IMG/VR virus record: IMGVR_UViG_3300013100_000017
Span: 1-40,419 of that record
From: a virus
DNA length: 40,419 nucleotides
Strand: one strand, 5' to 3'
The first letter of the stretch is position 1; every line of letters begins with the position of its first letter. A model generated the notes under the pieces. That model saw only the letters and a list, made by a program, of their open reading frames with translations. It was not told the DNA's origin and made no database searches. Positions 27,094 through 34,926 of this stretch are shown here, piece by piece. The translations under genes were made by a program, and so were the position numbers.

Positions 27094-27606
27094 ATGGCTG
27101 TTGACATTCCGAGCACCCCGGCGGACGGCAACGTTCTCGTCAAGCTCGTTGCAACTATCGCCGATACGTCCGCTCCGAAGCTCACTGAGCTGAACGGTGC
27201 CGGCGCGGTTGACATCTCCTGCTACCTGACCGGCGGCGGTTACAAGCCGTCGCTGTCTGAGCAGGTCATCACGGATGAGCGTCTGTGCACGACTCAGACG
27301 TACGAGCAGAAGGGCCGTTCGCAGCGCGGGCTGGAAGTCGAGTACATCGACAACACGAACTCGCCGAACGAGTCCACCTACAACAAGGCGAAGGACACGC
27401 TCACCCCTGGCGCGGAGCAGTACCTGGTTGTGCGTACCGGCCTGCCTTACACCGACGCCCTGGCTGTTGGTCAGAAGGTCACGATCTACCCGATCAACCC
27501 GGGCGAGTACAACGACATGCCGCCGGAAGCTAACTCGGTTCTGAAGACCGGGCAGAAGCTGTTCGTGCGTGGCGGCGTGAAGATCAACGTGGCTGTCGTC
27601 GCGTAG
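27094..27606 (+). CDS. Major tail (tube) protein
   Basis: This 170-aa protein is probably the tail tube subunit. It is beta-rich (GNVLVKLVATIADTSAPKL, then ISCYLTGGGYKPSLSEQV, then QRGLEVEYIDNTNS and KVTIYPINPGEYND), which fits the tube fold, and stands just before the tail-assembly chaperones. AGAGGAAAG precedes the ATG. Lack of an Ig-like tail domain makes it short but within range. Confidence 0.82.
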   Translation: MAVDIPSTPADGNVLVKLVATIADTSAPKLTELNGAGAVDISCYLTGGGYKPSLSEQVITDERLCTTQTYEQKGRSQRGLEVEYIDNTNSPNESTYNKAKDTLTPGAEQYLVVRTGLPYTDALAVGQKVTIYPINPGEYNDMPPEANSVLKTGQKLFVRGGVKINVAVVA

Positions 27607-27623
27607 TTCTGCCCTTGAATACC

Positions 27624-27673
27624 CCTGTCCGCCCGTGTGTTGTGGGACCGCGGGCGGACAGGTCAAGTCCCAC
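27624..27673 (+). promoter_or_regulatory. Strong hairpin with competing helix
   Basis: CCTGTCCGCCCG (27624-27635) pairs perfectly with CGGGCGGACAGG (27651-27662). The loop bases GTGGGAC (27642-27648) are complementary to GTCCCAC (27667-27673) downstream. A full pseudoknot looks strained, because only 4 nt cross the 12-bp stem, so the two helices may compete. No T-run follows. It may tune the ratio of tube to chaperone transcripts. Confidence 0.55.
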
Positions 27674-27705
27674 TTGTCCCGCTCATTTACTTTGGAGAAA
27701 TTGAA

Positions 27706-28242
27706 ATGGCTCTTGTTGTGAAGCGTCCTGAGACGCGGGTTTCGTTTTGCCTTGATGGTGATCTGAAGGCTGAGCATGAGGCGGCTGAGGCTGAGTTTAA
27801 CGCGGCCCGCAATCGGTCCCTCGCCGATGGTCGCCTTGTTGATTCGTCGCGTGAGCTGGCTAAGAAGGTGTCTGAGCTTGAGTCTGCGATGAAGGCTTCG
27901 ACGGTCGAGTTCATTATTCGTGGGATGAAGCGTGCCGACTGGAACGATCTTGTCGCCGCGCATGCCCCGCGCGAGGACAACGCCTTGGATAAGTCGTATG
28001 GCTTCAATGTTGAGGCGCTGATGATTGATGCGCTGCCGAAGGCGACTGCCGGCGCCGAGAACCAGTCCGGTGAGCCGCTGGACTTCGATGCCGCCTCGGA
28101 GTGGGATGCGCTGGCTGACGATATGACAACGTCGCAGTATGAGGAGTTTGTTGTGGCGGTGCTGCGTGTGAATAAGGGGCGCAACGAAGTCCCTTTTTCG
28201 CTCAGCGCCTTCAGGATGATCCAGGACTCAGATCAGACGTAG
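27706..28242 (+). CDS. Tail assembly chaperone, G-type
   Basis: This 178-aa product is the short form of the tail assembly chaperone, which loads the tape measure protein. It stands between the tube and tape measure genes. A helical middle (KAEHEAAEAEFNAARNRSL, then SSRELAKKVSELESAMKAS) and the end SQYEEFVVAVLRVNKGRN fit the family. TTTGGAGAAATTG precedes the ATG. At 28191-28197 a slippery heptamer C-CCT-TTT allows part of the ribosomes to enter the -1 frame and make the longer form. Confidence 0.85.
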   Translation: MALVVKRPETRVSFCLDGDLKAEHEAAEAEFNAARNRSLADGRLVDSSRELAKKVSELESAMKASTVEFIIRGMKRADWNDLVAAHAPREDNALDKSYGFNVEALMIDALPKATAGAENQSGEPLDFDAASEWDALADDMTTSQYEEFVVAVLRVNKGRNEVPFSLSAFRMIQDSDQT

Positions 28243-28589
28243 AAGCGGCGCATTCGCTGGGTATTTCGTTGAAGCGTTTTCATGGGTGGGAGCCTGCGAC
28301 GACTTACGAGTATGACGGGGCTGGGAGGCTTGTTGCTTCCCGGCCTGATGTTGAGTGGGACGACGGTGAGCAGACGGTGATGCTTGCTTTGCAGGCGTAT
28401 CGTGGTGCATTGTGCCCGCTGTGTGGCGGCCCGCTGTCCGTGTGTACTGCGGCTGAGAACGAGTTGAAGTTCAGGGGAGGCCTGCCGATCCGGTGCCATG
28501 CTACAACGGCGCGCGCGGTTGCGATGGAGCCCTACAAGGATCAGCCGCACAACTCGGCGCTGATGATCGCCCCCGTGCTTGTTGACTAG
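28191..28589 (+). CDS. Tail assembly chaperone, GT extension by -1 frameshift
   Basis: After slippage at CCCTTTT the -1 frame reads FAQRLQDDPGLRSDVEAAHS, then LGISLKRFHGWEPATTYEYD, on to TAG at 28587-28589, adding 130 residues for a total of 294. The AAHSLGISLKRFHGWEP part is typical of GT extensions and lies upstream of the only start candidate (TTG 28269), so separate initiation would lose conserved residues. C-X2-C (CPLCGG) may bind metal. The frameshift product is expected at a low fixed ratio to the short form. Confidence 0.85.
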   Translation, partial: PFFAQRLQDDPGLRSDVEAAHSLGISLKRFHGWEPATTYEYDGAGRLVASRPDVEWDDGEQTVMLALQAYRGALCPLCGGPLSVCTAAENELKFRGGLPIRCHATTARAVAMEPYKDQPHNSALMIAPVLVD

Positions 28590-28783
28590 CTCGTTCCGTC
28601 GCGTTTTGCGACGCCGACGATAAGCGTTACCAGCCCGCCGAAGAACAGGATCGCGGCTACGGCGCTGAAGGTGCCGGCCATTAGCGCAAATACCACACCC
28701 AGAACCATGAGGAACCCGCCAAGCATCTTGGTTTGGGTTCCTTTTTTGGTGCCCTTCTTTTCTGTTCCCACTTCGTTTGTCAT
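28586..28783 (-). CDS. Small two-TM membrane protein (moron candidate)
   Basis: This 65-aa protein is the only leftward gene inside the structural module. After a Lys-rich start (EKKGTKKGTQTK) it has two hydrophobic segments (MLGGFLMVLGVVFALMAG and AVAAILFFGGLVTLIVGVA). It fills the gap between the chaperone stop and the tape measure. Such reversed small membrane genes are often expressed in the lysogen and can alter phage entry, but nothing in the sequence proves that. A TGATAAT -10-like element lies near 28812 on the minus strand. The ribosome-binding site is weak. Confidence 0.6.
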   Translation of the reverse strand: MTNEVGTEKKGTKKGTQTKMLGGFLMVLGVVFALMAGTFSAVAAILFFGGLVTLIVGVAKRDGTS

Positions 28784-28831
28784 GCCGCGAGTCTAGCGGG
28801 TTGCCCAGGAAATTATCACAGGAGGCCCGTT

Positions 28832-31756
28832 ATGGCTGACAGATCAATCAGCATTTCCCTTGAAGCTAAGGTTCAGGGCTTCGTTGCTGGGATGAAAACG
28901 GCGCAGCAGGCGACTAATGATTTTGCGTCGCGGACGGCGTCTTTTGCTCGTGAGAATGAGCAGCATTTGGACCGTGTTGGTAAGGCGTCGATGGTTATGG
29001 GCGGCGCGTTGCTGGCTGGCGTCGGTTTGGCTGTGAAGTCGTTTATGGATTTCGATTCGGCGATGTCTGAGGTTCGGGCTTCGACGCATGAGACTTCGGG
29101 GAACATGGATTTGCTGCGTGAGGCGGCGATCAATGCGGGCGCTGATACGGCGTTTTCTGCTGCTGAGGCGGCTAAGGGTATTGATGAGCTGGCGAAGGCT
29201 GGCGTTTCGACTAAGGACATTCTTGGCGGCGGTTTGGCTGGTGCGTTGTCCTTGGCTGCTGCTGGTTCGTTGGGTGTTGGGGATGCTGCGGAGATCGCGG
29301 CTACGGCGCTAACCCAGTTCAAGCTTTCTGGTAAGGACATCCCGCACCTGGCCGATCTGCTAGCGGCTGGTGCAGGCAAGGCGCAGGGCTCGGTCGAAGA
29401 CATGGGCTCTGCGCTGAAGCAGTCCGGTCTTGTCGCGTCACAGTTCGGGCTGTCGGTCGAGGATACGACCGGCACGCTCGCGGCGTTCGCTTCTGCCGGC
29501 CTGATCGGCTCTGATGCTGGCACGTCGTTGAAGACGATGCTGTTGAAGCTTGCTTCCCCGTCGAAGGAAGCCGCCGGGATGATGGACGAGCTCGGGATTG
29601 CGGCCTACGATTCTGCGGGCAAGTTCGTTGGTGTCACGAACCTGGCTGGGCAGTTGAAGGATAAGCTTGGTGGTTTGACTCAGGCGCAGCGTGATTCGAC
29701 GCTTGCGACGATCTTCGGTACTGACGCTATCCGCGGCGCGAACGTTTTGTATGAGTCCGGCGCGCAGGGCATCGCGGACTGGACTGAGAAGGTCAACGAC
29801 GCCGGCTACGCCGCGGTGACGGCCTCCATTAAGCAGGACAACCTCGCGGGCGATCTGGAGAAGCTTGGCGGCTCGTTCGATTCCGTTCTTATCAAGGGCG
29901 GCAAGGGTGTTGCCGAGTCGCTGCGGGGGATGGTGCAGGGCGCGGAGGATCTTGTTGACGCGCTCGGGAAGATTCCCGCGCCGATCCTGAATGCCGGGGT
30001 TGGCATCGCTGGTATCGCGGGTGGCGCGCTTCTACTGACCGGAGCCATTGCGTCCGGGCTGCCGAAGTTTTTGGAGTTCAAGTCTTCGCTGGATGAGATT
30101 GCCCCGGCTGGCTCTAAGGCTCGGGGCGGTATTGACAAGGTTGCTAAGGGCGCCGGTCTGGCTGTTGGCGCGCTGGTTGCGTTGCAGGTCGCGGCGGCTG
30201 TGTTCACTGAGAAGCACACGAAGTCTGCCGAGGATTACGGGCAGGCGATTCTGCGGGTTGCTAAGGCGAGCGAGGCGGCCCGTGGCGCAAAGCTTGACGA
30301 GTTGTTCAGCGGGTTCGATGTTGTTGCGGGGCAGGCTGTTAGCAAGGTTGACAGCCTGTCGGGCGCTGTTGAGCGACTGACTCACCAGAACTTCAATGAC
30401 GCGGGCAACAAGTTCTTCGAGGGGTTCACCAGCCTTATCGGTCTGCCGAAGGGTGAGATCGGGCAGTTGGAGGACCGGCTCAAGGGACTTGGCGACGAGA
30501 TGGGCAACCTTGCCCGTAACGGCGCCGGGGAGACTGCGGCTAAGACTTTCCAGGCTCTCACTAAGGAGTTTGAGAAGAACGGTAAGGGCGCGCAGGAAGC
30601 GCTCGACGCGCTCCCTGGTTATAAGGAAGCGTTGCAGGGCTTGGCGAAAACTGCTGGCGTGGCTTTGGAGGGCCAGGATCTTCTTGATTTCGCGCTGGGT
30701 AAGATCCCGGCGTCGATGCAGAAGGCTCAGGGCGCGACGGAGACGTACACGACGAGCGTTGGCAACACCGCGCCGGTCACTGAGGCGATGGCCGAGTCGT
30801 TGGACGAGGTCGGGCTGAGTGCCGAGGGCGCGGTTGTTGATATTGATGCGTTCGGCAAGTCGCTGTTTGCTGCCGGGCTGTTGTCGCTGTCGGCTTCTGA
30901 TGCGTCTATCGCGTACCAGGACGCTATCGACAAAGTCACGGCTTCGGTGACTAAGAACGGTACGACTCTGGACATCAACACGGAGGCTGGCCGGGCTAAC
31001 CAGTCTGCTTTCAATGGTTTGGCCCAGGCCGCGATTACGTCCGCTGAGGCGTCTGCTAAGGAAACCCTCGCTACTCAGGGGTCCGCGGCGGCTCAGAAGC
31101 AGTTGCAGGACGGGTTGGGTCAGAGTTACACCGACCTCATCAAGGCTGCCGGGCAGTTCGGCATCACTGGTGACGCTGCGGACACGATGGCGCGTAAGGC
31201 GCTGGGCATCCCGAAGAACGTCAACATTGAGACGTGGATCGCCGACCATGCTTCCGCGACGCTTGACGGGATCAAGCGCACCACGGACGGGCTCGACGGG
31301 CGCAAGGTAACTATCGGCGTGAACACCGTTTACACCGAGACTGGCCCTAAACCCGACGGTTACGTCGTGCAGAACGGCGTCCCGGCGTATCACGCGACTG
31401 GCGGCAGGGTGAACTACCTTGCGGGCGGCGGTCAGCCGATCCTTTACGACATGCAGCCGCAGGGCACTGACACCGTCCCGACAATGCTCACCCCCGGCGA
31501 GTTTGTCGTCAACCGTGAAGATACCGCCAAGAACCTGTCCCTGTTGCAGGCGATCAATTCGGGCCGGCAGTACCAGCCCGCCGCCGCGCCTGCCAGGCAG
31601 ATGGCTATGGCGGGCGTGGCGCCCGCTGTGAACGTTGCGGCTCCTGCTGTGACGGTGATGATCGGTAATGAACAACTCGACGCACGGATGTTTTCGGTTG
31701 CGGATAGCGCGATTGGTCAGGCTAATCGGCGGATCGGAAGGGGTGCTTCGGTTTGA
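28832..31756 (+). CDS. Tail tape measure protein
   Basis: This 974-aa protein sets tail length and leads DNA into the host. The TP901-type core covers about residues 40-330 (MVMGGALLAGVGLAVKSFMD, DFDSAMSEVRASTHE, then LAKAGVSTKDILGGGLAGAL). A membrane-spanning stretch near 390-415 (ILNAGVGIAGIAGGALLLTG) follows, then coiled-coil regions and a C-terminal Gly/Ala-rich part. CAGGAGG precedes ATG 28832. The gene overlaps the next by 4 nt. At 2925 bp it predicts a tail of roughly 140-150 nm by the usual 0.15 nm per residue rule. Confidence 0.93.
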   Translation: MADRSISISLEAKVQGFVAGMKTAQQATNDFASRTASFARENEQHLDRVGKASMVMGGALLAGVGLAVKSFMDFDSAMSEVRASTHETSGNMDLLREAAINAGADTAFSAAEAAKGIDELAKAGVSTKDILGGGLAGALSLAAAGSLGVGDAAEIAATALTQFKLSGKDIPHLADLLAAGAGKAQGSVEDMGSALKQSGLVASQFGLSVEDTTGTLAAFASAGLIGSDAGTSLKTMLLKLASPSKEAAGMMDELGIAAYDSAGKFVGVTNLAGQLKDKLGGLTQAQRDSTLATIFGTDAIRGANVLYESGAQGIADWTEKVNDAGYAAVTASIKQDNLAGDLEKLGGSFDSVLIKGGKGVAESLRGMVQGAEDLVDALGKIPAPILNAGVGIAGIAGGALLLTGAIASGLPKFLEFKSSLDEIAPAGSKARGGIDKVAKGAGLAVGALVALQVAAAVFTEKHTKSAEDYGQAILRVAKASEAARGAKLDELFSGFDVVAGQAVSKVDSLSGAVERLTHQNFNDAGNKFFEGFTSLIGLPKGEIGQLEDRLKGLGDEMGNLARNGAGETAAKTFQALTKEFEKNGKGAQEALDALPGYKEALQGLAKTAGVALEGQDLLDFALGKIPASMQKAQGATETYTTSVGNTAPVTEAMAESLDEVGLSAEGAVVDIDAFGKSLFAAGLLSLSASDASIAYQDAIDKVTASVTKNGTTLDINTEAGRANQSAFNGLAQAAITSAEASAKETLATQGSAAAQKQLQDGLGQSYTDLIKAAGQFGITGDAADTMARKALGIPKNVNIETWIADHASATLDGIKRTTDGLDGRKVTIGVNTVYTETGPKPDGYVVQNGVPAYHATGGRVNYLAGGGQPILYDMQPQGTDTVPTMLTPGEFVVNREDTAKNLSLLQAINSGRQYQPAAAPARQMAMAGVAPAVNVAAPAVTVMIGNEQLDARMFSVADSAIGQANRRIGRGASV

Positions 31757-33222
31757 GTATCGTTACGCGCACGAATTATGCGACGAACCCGGCTGCGGCG
31801 AGTGCCGGGGCCGGGTTCGGGTCGTACCTTGCCGGCACTGGCGAGACTGGCACGACGACCTGGGTAACGGGAGCTTCGGACGGTCCGCTCGGTCTGACGA
31901 CGTATGGCCGGCGCGCAATCACTGCGGCCAAGACTGGCGGGTCGAACGGTTGGCGCGCGTCGTCCGGGGCCGAGTTGGCGCCCCTGGCGGGGGTGGCTGG
32001 GGATGTTGTGACGGCGTCCGTATATCTTCGGTACAGCGGCGCCGGCGGGACGACGTTGAAGATGCGGGCAACCTTGCACGACGCTGCCGGGGCGCAGGTC
32101 AGCCTTGGCGACTCGCCGACGCTGACACTGCCAGCTAACACATGGACGCGGGTGTCCGCCACGGCGACGGCGACGGCAGCGTTCGCATCCGTGGGGTGGT
32201 GGGCGTACCACGTTGCCGGGAACACGCTGGCTTCCGGGACGAACTACGACGTGACCGGCGCCCTTATTGAAAAGGGTTCGGCGCTTGGCTCGTACTTCAG
32301 TGGCGCATTCGTAAATGCCGCCTCATCAATGTACTCGTGGGCTGGCACGCCTAACGCATCGGCGTCTACCGCGAAAACCTACACGCCGGCTTTGACGCTG
32401 GTCGCTAAGCCGCTGTTTGATCCTTGCCCGCGGGTGGAGATTACGATTTCCGACCTCACCCCGACGACGAACACTGTAACCATTTGGCGCACTGCGGATG
32501 GTAAGCGTCAGGCTGTGCGAGGCGCCCGTAAGCGTGATGTGGTCGGCTCTGACTTTGTAACCGATTATGAGGTTCCGCTGGGCCGGCCCGCCTCGTACGA
32601 GATCGAGGTAACGGCGGGCATTAACGCGCAGGCGTCGGCGACGCCGGCTACCGTCACGGTGAACAGCGAGTCTGGGTGCATTCAGGATCCGCTGGTGCCT
32701 GGTGGCGCGGTCCCGGTTCATGGTGACTTCGGCCCTAATGGTGAGGCATATCTGCGGGACCAGGCGCTAAAAGCGTTGGAGTACGCCGCGGACATGTCCG
32801 TTGTGCAGATCCTCGGCTCCCCGGATCCGGTTGCGATCATGGGGCAGCGCATGGCTGCTGGCGGTGTGGACATGTCCATGTCTACGGGTGCCGCGCAGGC
32901 CGCAGCGGACATGAGGGTGCTGCTGCAAACGGCGCCGCTCGTCCTGGTAAGGCCGCTTCCAAAGTGGGCGGCTGCACTGCCGGGCCTGTGCTACTTGGCC
33001 GTGTCCAAGCCGACCGAGCTGCCGGTAACGGAGGCTTGGGGCGGGGGCCTGATCCGGTGGGAGCTCGTCGGGGACCTTGTGGCAGCACCAACGATGAATG
33101 TTCTTGTGCCGCTCTGGACCCACGGCGATGTGAAAGCCCTGTGGGCCACCTATCAGCAGGCACAAACCGCGCTGTCTGGGAAAACATATTTGGACGTTTT
33201 GAAGTCCCCGTCCGGGGTCTAG
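31753..33222 (+). CDS. Minor tail protein with carbohydrate-binding-like N-terminus
   Basis: This 489-aa tail-tip protein starts TRTNYATNPAAASAGAGFG, the usual opening of carbohydrate-binding-like jelly-roll domains in actinophage tails. That beta-rich domain reaches about residue 190. A fibronectin-like part (ITISDLTPTTNTVTIWRT) and a C-terminal baseplate-like domain follow. In position it corresponds to the distal tail protein. The start is TTG at 31753, overlapping the tape measure stop. It could bind cell-wall sugars. Confidence 0.75.
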   Translation: MSIVTRTNYATNPAAASAGAGFGSYLAGTGETGTTTWVTGASDGPLGLTTYGRRAITAAKTGGSNGWRASSGAELAPLAGVAGDVVTASVYLRYSGAGGTTLKMRATLHDAAGAQVSLGDSPTLTLPANTWTRVSATATATAAFASVGWWAYHVAGNTLASGTNYDVTGALIEKGSALGSYFSGAFVNAASSMYSWAGTPNASASTAKTYTPALTLVAKPLFDPCPRVEITISDLTPTTNTVTIWRTADGKRQAVRGARKRDVVGSDFVTDYEVPLGRPASYEIEVTAGINAQASATPATVTVNSESGCIQDPLVPGGAVPVHGDFGPNGEAYLRDQALKALEYAADMSVVQILGSPDPVAIMGQRMAAGGVDMSMSTGAAQAAADMRVLLQTAPLVLVRPLPKWAAALPGLCYLAVSKPTELPVTEAWGGGLIRWELVGDLVAAPTMNVLVPLWTHGDVKALWATYQQAQTALSGKTYLDVLKSPSGV

Positions 33223-33238
33223 CCCTAATTTCACGAAA

Positions 33239-33267
33239 CCCCGCACCCGCTGGTGGGCGGGCCGGGG
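33239..33267 (+). terminator. GC hairpin after minor tail gene
   Basis: CCCCG (33239-33243) pairs with CGGGG (33263-33267) and CCGC (33247-33250) with GCGG (33257-33260). No T-run follows, so terminator function is uncertain; it may be an mRNA end-stabiliser. Confidence 0.4.
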
Positions 33268-33297
33268 CCGTGGCAACCACTTAAGAGGAGTGGCTAC

Positions 33298-33333
33298 ATG
33301 GCACATCGTACACAAACCCTTGGCGCGTCCTGA
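33298..33333 (+). CDS. Eleven-codon ORF with strong RBS, in-frame TGA
   Basis: ATG 33298 follows AAGAGGAG with good spacing but reads only MAHRTQTLGAS before TGA 33331-33333. The same frame then continues without stop as LGTPWIIPLRGKP into the next gene, so the next gene may once have started here. It may be a leader peptide, a nonsense-shortened start, or a read-through site. TCC-TGA-T here has the same form as the site in terL. Confidence 0.4.
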   Translation: MAHRTQTLGAS

Positions 33334-33372
33334 TTGGGCACGCCGTGGATTATTCCTTTGAGAGGTAAGCCT

Positions 33373-33705
33373 GTGGCTACAGTCATTCCCCTGTTCGCAA
33401 ACCTGAACATCACCGCTACTACTGCTGATTCGGGGCGCCCGGTACTGTCGACGCTCGATTGGATGTCGATCAATATCAGCATCACGTCAGTCACCGGCAC
33501 GAACCCTTCCGCCGAGTTCAGGTTGCAGTGGTCTTACGACAATGTCATCTGGGCGGAAGCGAACCCGCGTGACGTTATCGGCACCGCCACAGCGCCCGTT
33601 TCCGTGATTCAGCGGTTCCCGGTGAAGGCCCCGTATTGGCGGCTCGCCGTTACGGTGTCCGGCACGAACCCGGTCTTCACATGTACTGCTAACGCAATGG
33701 TTTAG
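33373..33705 (+). CDS. Small tail protein
   Basis: This 110-aa beta-rich protein (VIPLFANLNITATTADSGRP, then FRLQWSYDNVIWAEANPRDV and APYWRLAVTVSGTNPVF) resembles a discoidin-like or jelly-roll tail accessory. GTG 33373 has GAGAGG upstream and is the chosen start. An in-frame stretch back to ATG 33298 is interrupted by TGA 33331. It lies between two minor tail genes, so a tail-tip role is likely. Confidence 0.6.
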   Translation: MATVIPLFANLNITATTADSGRPVLSTLDWMSINISITSVTGTNPSAEFRLQWSYDNVIWAEANPRDVIGTATAPVSVIQRFPVKAPYWRLAVTVSGTNPVFTCTANAMV

Positions 33706-33717
33706 AGGGGGTGCAGG

Positions 33718-34926
33718 GTGCGTCAGATTGATGCCAATACCCTCAATGCTTTGGCCGGGTCGAGGTCTGGCGAGGGAATCACGGTCTATGCCTGGTATGG
33801 CGGCAGGCTGGCGCACCCGGATCCCCTTCCTGTCGCATCGTGGGGTTTCAACTGGGACCGCACCCGGCAGGTGCAAACCTTTGACCTGACAGTCGCCGAC
33901 AAGGACGGGAAGCTCGCACCCTGGCTGCTGGAAGACCCGCTCGGCGTTGGCGGATCCCGCTTGCAGGTCAGGTATAACGTCGGCGGTGCAGGGTCGATCA
34001 ACATGGGCTGGTATCGGATTACCGGCTCAACACCCGATGAGCGCTGGCGGTCTTACACGATCAACGAGGCTGGCAGGGTCAACCCCGATTCACCCACCCC
34101 CGCCGGCAAGAAGAATGTCATGGTGTCCGGTGGGGCGATGGTGTCTGTCCAGGCTGACGATCTTGCGTCCGTTGTGAAGGCTGACCGGCTCCTCGCGCCC
34201 GAATCTCCGCAGGGTTCGTCTCCGACTGTTGTCTCGGAGGTTACCCGGCTTATCGGCGGGATCGCACCCGTTGTGGTTACGTCCGGCGTTGTTGACCGGG
34301 CCGTGAACAAAACCCTTGTGTACGAGCTGGACAGGCTCGACGCTGTGCAGGCGTTGTGCAAGTCGATTAGCTGCGATTACCGGATGAACGGTGACGGGCA
34401 GTTCGAGATATACCCGCTCGCCCCGCAAACCCCTGTGGCTGTGCTGCGCGGCGGGCCGGACGGATTGCTGGTGAAGGTTGACCGAAACCAGAGCATCGAC
34501 GGGCTTTACAACGTGTTTGTTGTTGACGGGACGGCCACGGATCACCCGGTGCGATCCGTCGCGCAGATCACGGCTGGCCCGTTGCGCGTCGGCGGGCCGC
34601 ATGGGCGCATCCCCACGTTCTACGAGTCGAACCTGATTAGCACGCAGGCGCAGGCCGACGACTACGCCCAGCAGATGATGACAACCCACCTTGCCGGGCT
34701 AACCGTTGACTTGAAGGTGACGTGCTTGCCGGTCCCCCACGTTCAACAGGGCGATTGGGTCCAGGTCGGCAACCCAATCGTGAACGGCCAATCAGTGACC
34801 CTCGCGGGCATGGTGAAGGCCATCAGTCAGCCGTCTAACGGCACCGTCCCAGGCCCCTGCACCGTGACTGTCGAGTGCGCTTATTCCGCTGTTCAAACCG
34901 TGATTGGGGGTGTGTCTCGTGGCTGA
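33718..34926 (+). CDS. Minor tail protein (DUF5047-like)
   Basis: This 402-aa protein of the tail tip has FDLTVADKDGKLAPWLLEDP early, a LVYELDRLDAVQALCKSISC region with CDYRMNGDGQFEIYPL in the middle, and QADDYAQQMMTTHLAGLTVD later. This layout fits DUF5047/tail-hub proteins of actinophages. The start is GTG at 33718, after GAGGGGGTG. It overlaps the next gene by 8 nt. Confidence 0.72.
   Translation: MRQIDANTLNALAGSRSGEGITVYAWYGGRLAHPDPLPVASWGFNWDRTRQVQTFDLTVADKDGKLAPWLLEDPLGVGGSRLQVRYNVGGAGSINMGWYRITGSTPDERWRSYTINEAGRVNPDSPTPAGKKNVMVSGGAMVSVQADDLASVVKADRLLAPESPQGSSPTVVSEVTRLIGGIAPVVVTSGVVDRAVNKTLVYELDRLDAVQALCKSISCDYRMNGDGQFEIYPLAPQTPVAVLRGGPDGLLVKVDRNQSIDGLYNVFVVDGTATDHPVRSVAQITAGPLRVGGPHGRIPTFYESNLISTQAQADDYAQQMMTTHLAGLTVDLKVTCLPVPHVQQGDWVQVGNPIVNGQSVTLAGMVKAISQPSNGTVPGPCTVTVECAYSAVQTVIGGVSRG

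Noticed and set aside
26899-27963. 354-codon minus-strand frame opposite the tail tube and chaperone genes
   Set aside because: It crosses two supported genes and their intergenic hairpin, which is not expected for a real gene.
30032-31675. 547-codon minus-strand frame opposite the tape measure gene
   Set aside because: It arises from the biased codons of the tape measure gene. The translation is rich in Arg, Leu and His with no domain pattern.
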